From Siphonodentalium dalli (Eukaryota > Mollusca > Scaphopoda > Gadilida > Siphonodentaliidae): DNA of 64,000 nucleotides. The notes beneath the pieces are model-generated. The model ran no database searches, had not been told where the DNA came from, and was given only the letters and a program-made list of their open reading frames with translations. Positions within the stretch are counted from its first letter, which is position 1. Each line of letters starts with the position of its first letter. The stretch spans positions 26,981,141-27,045,140 of the forward strand of contig CP136065.1 of the NCBI GenBank assembly GCA_032622095.1, in the 5' to 3' direction. The position numbers and the translations under genes were made by a program. Below are positions 48,901 through 60,900 of this stretch, piece by piece.

Positions 48901-51900
48901 TACACAAACTTAAGTACAATTGATTTAAATTACACTTATGTCCAAGTATTGGAATTTTTAATAGAGTAAATAATTTACATAGGTCCATAACTTACAATTA
49001 CACAATTAATACAATGATTTACAATGATTGCAGTGATGTACTTATAAGGACAATTATTTTCACTTAACCCTTTACCCAACAAAACGGCCAAAAATAGGTC
49101 GCCTCGCATATATAAGAGAATGCATTGGCTTAACACATATTAAAAATGATAATTTTTTTAGGCCAATGCATTCTCTTATATATGCGAGGCGACCTATGGT
49201 CGACTCGCATATATAAGAGAATGCATTGGCACAGGGCATGACTGTAACCATCACAATGTGGTTCCGGTTTGTTGGGTAAAAGGTTAATGTAGTTCACAGT
49301 GACATGCTCTGAAGCATGAATAGATGTCCTTGTTGATACCATGCCAGAAACAATCTTAACAACTCAATGTGCTTTTGTTCCATGACTCTCTGAAGTCCTC
49401 ATTTACCTTGATCTTGTAAGCCAGTGCATTCTCTTATATTTACAAGGCTCCATATGGGAGACTCGCATATATAAGAGAATGCACTGGCAAATGATCGTTA
49501 ATGCTGCACCAGCGCAAAGAATGTGAACCAATATCGCACTAAACATTGAATTAATTACCCAGGAGAAATTCCATAATTGTAAGCGACGCAAAGCAAAATC
49601 ACTCATAGTCACTTAAATCGTGTAATTTCTTGTTGGGACCTTCACCTTCAGATCTCTACGGGTGTTAGCTAGAGTAGAGATTCATGGCATAATGTATTCT
49701 GTGCAGTTTCTCTAGAACGGGAGTTTAAGTAATGACAAATGGAACCCAAATGTTTAGAAATCATTTGATTTTGTGATTGCACAGAAATGCACTCCTTTAC
49801 AAAATGTATCAAATTTTAATAATTTATTGTGTTCATTTCATTTCATCATGATAATTTGACCAACTGTTTTTTTTTCCACAGCACCATTGCAGAAATTGTG
49901 GTGATGTATACTGCGGCAAATGCTCTGCTAAGAACAGCTTCATCCCAAAGTTTGGAATTGAGAAGGAAGTTAGAGTTTGTGACTCATGCTTTGATATCAT
50001 TAATAAGTAAGTAGGCTAAATATGCTCAAGCCTGCAAATAGTGTGTCTGTAATTTGCAGAATAAGGTCCACAGAGGGTGAATTTAGTTATGCTATCCCGC
50101 ACAGCAGGCTAACATCACTAAATTCACCCTCTAGGGACCTCATTCTCTTAGGCCTCATCTTCTTGGAAGCATCTATTATCTCATATTAACATTGTTTTTG
50201 TTACTTTTATCCCTTCTTGGAAGTTTCTATATCCCCTAATTTGCAGAAGATAAAATGCATTTGAATGATCGAGGTGACTATTGGGTGAACATCACCAACT
50301 TTAACTGGGGAACTTAAATCTGATACTAGGGCTCCCATAGCAGTTGAGGCCTAAACAGAATGAGGTTCCCAGAGGGTGAATTTGGTGATTCTAGCCTGCT
50401 GTGTGGGATATCATCACTAAATTCACCCTCTGGGACCTCATTCTGCTGATGACAGACACATTTTTTGTAGGCTTGAATATGCTGAAGACTTGCACCTTTT
50501 GATACAAACACTTGGTTAGCAATATAAAAACACACCCTTTTGAAACACAAATCAATTAGTCAATACGACAATGAGAATGTCTCTTGTATGAGGAACCAAT
50601 TACCGTCATTCAATAAACAATTCTTGCTTATCTGCCATAGATCTGTTTTAGTCTGTATACTATATAATCTATACACCTGGTAACTGTTTCTGTTGCCTCT
50701 AAATCTTAAGTCTGTTGCAATTTTGTCTATAAAATAATCAGATTTGTTTTTATCACATCATATTTGAAAGTAAAATGTGAAATAAAAAAATAACATGGAT
50801 TTTTTTATTTTTTCCCCAAAAACAAAATTTGGTCGGTTCACGCACTGGCGGTGGGCGGGTGTCTAGGTCGGTTCATGTACCGGTGGCGGACGAGAGTCTA
50901 GGTCGGTTCATGCACTGGTGGTGGGCGGGTGTCTAGGTCAGTTCACGCACTGGTGGTGGGTGGGTGTCAACAGAAGGTGATTGGTTCACATTGGCCGGCA
51001 GGTGTCTACAGATGGTGATAGTACAATAATTTGAACAAATATCAGCTGATTTGTTGATATCTGGGCGCCATTAGTTAGATCATTTATATAAAATTGGATC
51101 GCGATAGCACAATAGCTTTGTTTGTTCGTAGGGGAATATTTGGTATGTCAGCCAGCAGGAGATATTTGGTGTGATAACCAGTTATAATTTATGCATTTTC
51201 AATCCAAGTCCACATTTGGCATAGCTACCGCAACTCGACCACGCATCTTTGATGCTATTATTGTTTCAAACTCATTTAATTTTCAGGGGTGGTGCACCTA
51301 AGAAATCTGAAGATGACTTGCCTTCAGAGTATCTGTCGAGTGCATTAGCCAAACAAAAACAGGTGAGTACCGAGCGGACATAAACAGTTTAAGCGACAAC
51401 ATTAGCTACATATTTTATTAATCTATTGCACAAAACTTGCCTTTTGTGTGGTAAATCTGTCATTTTCCTCAGTTTTACATTCGTTACTTCGATGATGCCC
51501 TTACATTTATTAGGTCAAGCAAATTAATTAGCATTCATGACATGGGAAAAACCAGGGTGCAGCTAAGAGTGAAATTGTTGGGTTTTTTTATAGTTATTCT
51601 AAGCTGGCCTTGTTCTAATGGTTTATAGATGTTTTAGAGGAAAACACATATCCGATTACGAATTTTGCATCAATTGTGGTGAATTATGGTTGATAAAACC
51701 ATCACAAAATCACAATGACATCATTTAGGTTGGTTGATGTCCCTAGTTACCTGTGCAATTTGTATATCCAACTACTGGTACGTCTTGAAAGTAGTACTAA
51801 CCTATTAAACTATGCTACATTGACATAATAAACGTAATGTTTATTAGGCAGGCTTTATGTAGGCAATAGAGATAGTGAGTGATTGATAAATAGAGGATCT

Positions 51901-54900
51901 CACATGAGTTACTATTTTATACGGAATTTATCAACCGAGTTCACTAAATTCGATTTGAGCCGAGGTTTAACGAGGCTCAAATAGAATTTAGAGGACGAGG
52001 TTGATAAATTACGTATAAAATAGGACAAGTGTGAGATACTTTTTATCACATGATAAAATAAATGCGAAGCAATGCGAAATATCCATCGAAAACAACGATA
52101 AAAAACGCAGCTATCGCAAGTTATTTGAAGAACGATGTGACGTCATCGCACGCGCTGATATTAAACGTGTCTCTTATCGATAATTATGAAACTGCTTTTA
52201 TGGGCAAATTATGTGATAAATATATTTATTGTTTTATATTAACAGACGGCACCAGCAAAGTCTGAACAAGAAGTTCAGGAAGAAGATGAGTTACAACTGG
52301 CCTTGGCTCTGTCAAAAAGTGAGCACGATAACAAGGAAAAAGAGGTTAGTCAAAGTTAATGATTGCTGGACACTCACAACATCATCAAGATGATTATAAT
52401 CCGGTACTGGTAAACAAATACGGTCATCACTTGTACTCTTTTTTTACTCGCTATGCTACATGTTAACCCTTTACCCAACAAACCGGCCAAAACCGGCCAA
52501 ATAAAGCTTCAACAGCCTAAAATATCTTCGGTCTGTCTCAATAGAACCATACAAATATGGATATCATTGGAACCGGCTCCTTGACCACATTGTGATAGTT
52601 ACAGTTATGCCCTGTGTCAATGCATTCTCTTATATATGCGAGTCGACCATAGGTCGCCTCGCATATATAAGAGAATGCATTGGCCTAAAAAAAATCTTTT
52701 TTTAACACTTTTTACCATTTTTTCTTACATTCTTTAACAATTTTATAATTTTTAATGTGTTAAGCCAATGCATTCTCTTATATATGCGAGGCGACCTATG
52801 GTCGACTCGCATATATAAGAGAATGCATTGGCACAGGGCCCTTCTGTTGGGTAAAGGGTTAAAACATATTAGACAAACTTGATATTTGCAAGAAAGCAAG
52901 CTTTAAACTCATTGTCTTTGGTATTTGAAATCAAGTAAAATATATTAGTTTGGACAAATATTTTTCTTATTTGATAATTAGCTTATATAAACAATAACAG
53001 CAAATGGATTCAGTCATTCAGCAATCAAAAGCTACAACTGAAGAGAACTAATCATAAAATTAATTAGAACAATCTAGTCCAAAATCTAGTCTATTTCTTT
53101 TCATATCCACAGAGAGATCGTCTGAGAAAGGATTATGGGGTCTATGGAGGAGGATCAGAAAAAACGACTTCTCAATCTCATTCTCAGCCACAATCTCATT
53201 CTCAGCCACAATCGCATTCTCAGCCTCAGACCTATTCTCAGCCCTCAACTAAACAGCCTACGGTGAGTTCTAATATGAATCGTACATGACATGTAGTGGA
53301 GCAACCACAAACGCTGTGCCTCAAATTTGCTTTTTATCAGCGACATAACGCTAAGAATAATTTATGTAATGGCCCCGGTGGAGTCGACATGACAATATTG
53401 TCATGGATTGTGCAATCTTGTCTCGATTCTGGCCCGCAATGCCAACATGACGTAAATGACGTCATGAACCGTGCCATGACGTCTTCTCTGTTTTTCATTA
53501 AGCTAACTAACGAAATTGGTCTAATTGAAACTAATATGCATAAATCACATGGGAATTCTTCGGAAATTGTGAAGTTGACAATTATATTTTTTTGTCGTTG
53601 GTCCACAGCCGGTTTTACAATCTCCAGACAGGAGAAGTCACCAGAAGTCATGTGTCAATTTCACAAAAAACGTGAATGCCACCAGATTTGGTTCATCGCT
53701 ATAGAAAATATAGAAAAATTATATGACGTCATCATTCACCTGCGCCTAAGGTATAAGCACCAACACGTGGTTCGCGCGCTTGTGGTTGCTATCAGTGTAA
53801 CTTATTACCAAGCTTTGAAATAGTGTACCTGTCATTTGCAGGATGAGGTCCCCAGAGGGTGAATTTAGTTACGCTATCCCGCATGATAGTCACCTCGATC
53901 ATGCATTTTATCTTCTGCAAATTAGGGGATACAAAAACTGATCAGTAGGGAAAAAGTAACTAAAACCAATGTTAATTTAAGACAATAGATACTTCCCAGA
54001 AGATGAGGCCCAAGCAGAATGAGGTCCCCAGGGGATGAATTTAGTAGCATCTACTGTGCTGGGTAACATCACTAAATTCACCCTCTGGGCACCTCATTCT
54101 ACAAATGACAGACACACTATTTCGAGGGATGCTTATTACTCTGGTCACCACAGTGAAGGCTATCATGATCTATCAAATCAGTCCCTGGAATTGGCGACAT
54201 AATATTTTTTATTACACGATCCTACCATTATTCCATTCAATAAACCCATTCTATAAATTGTGATATTAAACGTTCGTTTAATAACAGGAAATAGTGCCAG
54301 GTGACCTTTGACTTCCGGTTTACGGTCTTTTAACATTCCGTACGCTACGTCTCAAAAATACTATGACTTCCAATATTTTTCCAACAAACTATCATGACTG
54401 AAGAATTTGAAAAGTTATGTTATTAAATATACGCCATTAAAAGCGCCAAATAGTCTTTATTTATCTGGGACTATTTCTTTACGCGGGCAAACAACGAATA
54501 GTTACGTGAAACGTCATCGCATGTCTTATAGAAGCCGATGTTAGTTTCTCGTTCCATTTGTTGATTTAAGTATGTTTTGTCGATGTTTTGGATCATGTAA
54601 TAAATAGAATCTACAACTCGTCCCCAGTTTATAGCGGAAATTACAAAACTCGTCCAGTAAATTAGGTCTGGACCTCGCCAAAGGCTCGGTCCAGACCTAA
54701 TTTACTGGACTCGTTTTGTAAATTCCGCTATAAACTGGGGACTCGTTGTAGATCCTCTATATACATATTTTTGATATGCTGTACTATCCTTTTGCGGCTA
54801 CTAGAGCACAGTGCAATTTTGTGCACCCCTCTCTGTTGTTTAGGCCATACAGTAGAACTTGCATAACTACCACTATCACATTTTACATCATAAATGTTTG

Positions 54901-57900
54901 GTTTTATTAACTCTGTCATGACAGAAGCTGCACTTGCACCATAGGGAGCCTCGCATATATTAGAGAATGCACTGGCTTACAAGGTCAAGGTAAAGCCAAT
55001 GCATTCTATTATATGTGCAAGGCTCCCTATGGGAGACTCACATATATAAGAGAATGCATTGGCACATAGTTTTCACAAAATTTCAGCCTCGCATATATAA
55101 GAGAATACATTGGCCTAACAATATTTACCTTGACCTTGTAAGCCAGTGTATTCTCTTATATATGCAAGTCTCCCATAGGGAGCCTCGCATATATAAGAGA
55201 ATACATTGGCCTAACAATATTTACCTTGACCTTGTAAGCCAGTGTATTCTCTTATATATGCTAGACTCCCTATGAGACTCGCATTTATAAGAGAATGCAC
55301 TGGCACAGAATATTTAATGCTGCACCAACAAAGCTTCCGTCATGTAAGGGTTAAGCCTTTCATAACTTGATACTCACTGTTTGGTTGTTATTAGATTCCC
55401 CACCATTCATTCATTTGTAGAGATGTTCAGATAATAGCCTCAGTCTGTTGAAGTTATCTGCACTTCCCTACAAACAATCGAATGGGAATTTGCAAGGTTT
55501 CTGCCTGTCATCCTGTGTCATCTGCATATATTATTATATAGTATATTATTCCATAAATTGCTAAGATATCTTCATTTTCTTTCAGGCCGTATCTGCACCA
55601 GTTCTGGATACTTCTGACATGGACCCTGAGCTTGCAAGATACCTAAACAGAAACTACTGGGAGAAAAAATCAACATCTCAGCCTGTTGTCACAACAACGA
55701 CACCATCAGCTCCTGTGGCTGCTACAGAGCCAATTACAACGACTGGAAAAATCCAGGAGGTAATACATTTAGTCATATTAAAGCTTTTGAAATCTTGGTG
55801 ATGGGTTGATTGTTGAATCCCATTGATTTATTTGTGGGGATGTTCAGCTAATAAGCAAGCCTGCAAATAGTGTGTCTGTCATTTGCAGACTGAGGTCCCC
55901 AGAGGGTGATTTAGTTATTCTATCATGCACAGCGGGTTAGCATCACAGAATTCACCCTCTGGGGAGTGTGGACCTCATTCTGCTTAGGCTTCATCTTCTG
56001 GGAAGTATCTATAGTCTCAAATTAACATTGATTTTCATTACTTTTTCCTTTTTTCACTTTCTATATCCCCTAATTTGCAGAAGATAAATTGCATAATCGA
56101 GGTGACTAATGGGTGAACATCACAAACTTCAACTGGGGAACTTAAATCTGATCCTAAATCTGATCCATAGCAGTTGAGGTTCCCAGAGGGGGGTTTGGTG
56201 ATGCTACCCACTGTGCCAATCAACAATAAAGAGTTAATTTACTTAATTACCCTCTGGCAGATATACGGCACTTGATTGCGTTAGCAAAATAACATTGGCG
56301 AGATCACAGGGGAATATTTGGTATGTCAGACGTCCTCAACAGCATTGTGTCTGATAGCCGGTTACAATTAATGCAATTTTAATCCAAATCCATGTTTGGC
56401 ATAGCTACCAGGTTTCCAAATCTCTTGAAAAGTACTTGAATATCAGACCATTCCTTGAAAAGTGCTTAAATTCATTTTATTCCTTGATTTTCACCCATCA
56501 CCATTGATAAGTGCTTGAATTTAGTAAAATTGAGTATTTTTGAACAATCGTTTCTCTCAGATCCTTATAAATAATTTATCTGACCATTTTCGTTGAGCCA
56601 TATTTTCATAGAACTTAATCCTTATGCTGTTTTTTTTTCCAATACTATAATAAAACAACAAATATTTCATATGGGAATGTCTGCAGGCCATATGTGACCC
56701 GCCATATCAAATCCAGTCGTAAGTCGGGATTTTTTTTACCCTGTGCCAATGCATTCTCTTATATATGCGAGTCGACCATAGGTCGCCTTGCATATATAAG
56801 AGAATGCATTGGCCTAACAATTTTTTACAATTTTAATAATTTTTTCTTGTATTCTTTACAATTTTATAATTTCACACATACAGAGCTCCAGACAAACGTG
56901 AGCACTCTTCTATATGCTTCTATATATGTGTGGGGCTCCCTGCAGGGTAATGGATGTTTTTTATTTTATGTCCTAAAAATTGTAAGAAACATTTATTTAA
57001 TAAAAATGATAAAAAATTGTTAGGCCAATGCATTCTCTTATATATGCGAGGCGACCTATGCGACCCTGTGCCAATGCATAGGAGAATGCATTGGCACAGG
57101 GTAAAAAAAATCCCGACTTACGATTGGATTTGATATGGCGGGTCACATATTAGGATGAGTTAATTTACTTAATTACCCTCTGGCAGATATACGGCACTTG
57201 ATTGCGTTAGCAAAATAACATTGGCGAGATCACAGGGGAATATTTGGTATGTCAGACGTCCTCAACAGCATTGTGTCTGATAGCCGGTTACAATTAATGC
57301 AATTTTAATCCAAATCCATGTTTGGCATAGCTACCAGGTTTCCAACTCTCTTGAAAAGTACTTGAATATCAGACCATTCCTTGAAAAGTGCTTAAATTCA
57401 TTTTATTCCTTGATTTTCACCCATCACCATTGATAAGTGCTTGAATTTAGTAAAATTGAGTATTTTTGAACAATCGTTTCTCTCAGATCCTTATAAATAA
57501 TTTATCTGACCATTTTCGTTGAGCCATATTTTCATAGAACTTAATCCTTATGCTGTTTTTTTTTCCAATACTATAATAAAACAACAAATATTTCATATGG
57601 GAATGTCTGCAGGCCATATGTGACCCGCCATATCAAATCCAGTCGTAAGTCGGGATTTTTTTTTACCCTGTGCCAATGCATTCTCTTATATATGCGAGTC
57701 GACCATAGGTCGCCTTGCATATATAAGAGAATGCATTGGCCTAACAATTTTTTACAATTTTAATAATTTTTTCTTGTATTCTTTAACAATTTTATAATTT
57801 CACACATACAGAGCTCCAGACAAACGTGAGCACTCTTCTATATGCTTCTATATATGTGTGGGGCTCCCTGCAGGGTAATGGATGTTTTTTATTTTATGTC

Positions 57901-60900
57901 CTAAAAATTGTAAGAAACATTTATTTAAAAAAAAAGATAAAAAATTGTTAGGCCAATGCATTCTCTTATATATGCGAGGCGACCTATGCGACCCTGTGCC
58001 AATGCATAGGAGAATGCATTGGCACAGGGTAAAAAAAATCCCGACTTACGATTGGATTTGATATGGCGGGTCACATATTAGGATGAGTTAATTTACTTAA
58101 TTACCCTCTGGCAGATATACGGCACTTGATTGCGTTAGCAAAATAACATTGGCGAGATCACAGGGGAATATTTGGTATGTCAGACGTCCTCAACAGCATT
58201 GTGTCTGATAGCCGGTTACAATTAATGCAATTTTAATCCAAATCCATGTTTGGCATAGCTACCAGGTTTCCAACTCTCTTGAAAAGTACTTGAATATCAG
58301 ACCATTCCTTGAAAAGTGCTTAAATTCATTTTATTCCTTGATTTTCACCCATCACCATTGATAAGTGCTTGAATTTAGTAAAATTGAGTATTTTTGAACA
58401 ATCGTTTCTCTCAGATCCTTATAAATAATTTATCTGACCATTTTCGTTGAGCCATATTTTCATAGAACTTAATCCTTATGCTGTTTTTTTTTCCAATACT
58501 ATAATAAAACAACAAATATTTCATATGGGAATGTCTGCAGGCCATATGTGACCCGCCATATCAAATCCAGTCGTAAGTCGGGATTTTTTTTACCCTGTGC
58601 CAATGCATTCTCTTATATATGCGAGTCGACCATAGGTCGCCTTGCATATATAAGAGAATGCATTGGCCTAACAATTTTTTACAATTTTAATAATTTTTTC
58701 TTGTATTCTTTACAATTTTATAATTTCACACATACAGAGCTCCAGACAAACGTGAGCACTCTTCTATATGCTTCTATATATGTGTGGGGCTCCCTGCAGG
58801 GTAATGGATGTTTTTTATTTTATGTCCTAAAAATTGTAAGAAACATTTATTTAATAAAAATGATAAAAAATTGTTAGGCCAATGCATTCTCTTATATATG
58901 CGAGGCGACCTATGCGACCCTGTGCCAATGCATAGGAGAATGCATTGGCACAGGGTAAAAAAAATCCCGACTTACGATTGGATTTGATATGGCGGGTCAC
59001 ATATTAGGATGAGTTAATTTACTTAATTACCCTCTGGCAGATATACGGCACTTGATTGCGTTAGCAAAATAACATTGGCGAGATCACAGGGGAATATTTG
59101 GTATGTCAGACGTCCTCAACAGCATTGTGTCTGATAGCCGGTTACAATTAATGCAATTTTAATCCAAATCCATGTTTGGCATAGCTACCAGGTTTCCAAC
59201 TCTCTTGAAAAGTACTTGAATATCAGACCATTCCTTGAAAAGTGCTTAAATTCATTTTATTCCTTGATTTTCACCCATCACCATTGATAAGTGCTTGAAT
59301 TTAGTAAAATTGAGTATTTTTGAACAATCGTTTCTCTCAGATCCTTATAAATAATTTATCTGACCATTTTCGTTGAGCCATATTTTCATAGAACTTAATC
59401 CTTATGCTGTTTTTTTTTCCAATACTATAATAAAACAACAAATATTTCATATGGGAATGTCTGCAGGCCATATGTGACCCGCCATATCAAATCCAGTCGT
59501 AAGTCGGGATTTTTTTTTACCCTGTGCCAATGCATTCTCTTATATATGCGAGTCGACCATAGGTCGCCTTGCATATATAAGAGAATGCATTGGCCTAACA
59601 ATTTTTTACAATTTTAATAATTTTTTCTTGTATTCTTTAACAATTTTATAATTTCACACATACAGAGCTCCAGACAAACGTGAGCACTCTTCTATATGCT
59701 TCTATATATGTGTGGGGCTCCCTGCAGGGTAATGGATGTTTTTTATTTTATGTCCTAAAAATTGTAAGAAACATTTATTTAAAAAAAAAGATAAAAAATT
59801 GTTAGGCCAATGCATTCTCTTATATATGCGAGGCGACCTATGCGACCCTGTGCCAATGCATAGGAGAATGCATTGGCACAGGGTAAAAAAAATCCCGACT
59901 TACGATTGGATTTGATATGGCGGGTCACATATTAGGATAGTGCCAGAATATAATGGTCAACTATAATTGTCCTTTAAATTTATCACTGCTGTCCATGAAG
60001 AGTGCTTGAATAGTGCTTAAATTTGGTTAGCAGAAATGAGTGGGAACCATGGCTATGGCAATTCAACCCTGCATCTCTGATGTGATTCTTGTTCTTTCAG
60101 GTTTACCAGAACGGTGAGGACAATACAGAACAGGAGCAGTTTCTTAATGCGCTGAATAGCAGTCTGGAGATATTTGTAAACAGAATGAGCAGTAACTCAG
60201 CCAGGGGGCGGAGCATAGCAAACGATTCATCAGTACAGTCGTTATTCAATGTCATCAGTAACATGCACCCACAGCTCGTGAATTTCTCACAGGAACAAGA
60301 AGACATCAGGGGTGAGTTATCTTTAGGAATAAACTAGCCTGCATTTAATAACTTTGAAATGGTTACAAGAAGTTTGGAGATATATGCATTTGTTATTTGA
60401 GAAGAACTTTTGAACAGCCTGATACCTTTTGGAAATATCACCCTCAAAACCCTCGTACTAGTATCTTTAATCTTTGGATGTTGAAATGGTAAAATATTTG
60501 AGCTGAATTATTTCAAATGACTACATATTAGCCTGGTTTTGCAGATTGTCTTGATATTGAATCACTGTTATTCAGTGAAATTAATTCTTGTCTCAGTCAC
60601 ATGTATTGTGTGTCTCCAGCAGTGGCTTGGGTGATAGAATCAATTTTAATATTTCATAAAGTTGAAGTCATTGAGTAAGATCATTCATATACCATGATGA
60701 ACTCTCTGCACATACTAGTAATCAGTCAGTATATCATAACATATTCTAATAAATCTAACCAGAGCAGGGACATTTGATATTGGCTTGTACTATTTACGGG
60801 CATAATTGTCCAATGTTTCCAAGTGTTTTTGGAGCAAGTAATTAGTTAACCCTTCCATGACTGGAGCTTCCTGAAATTTTGTGAAAACCATGTGCCAATG

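Noticed and set aside
56694-58877. Two identical 109-codon ORFs
   Set aside because: They are the same position in units 1 and 3 of the tandem array and consist of family H MITE sequence. Identity reflects recent duplication, not coding constraint.
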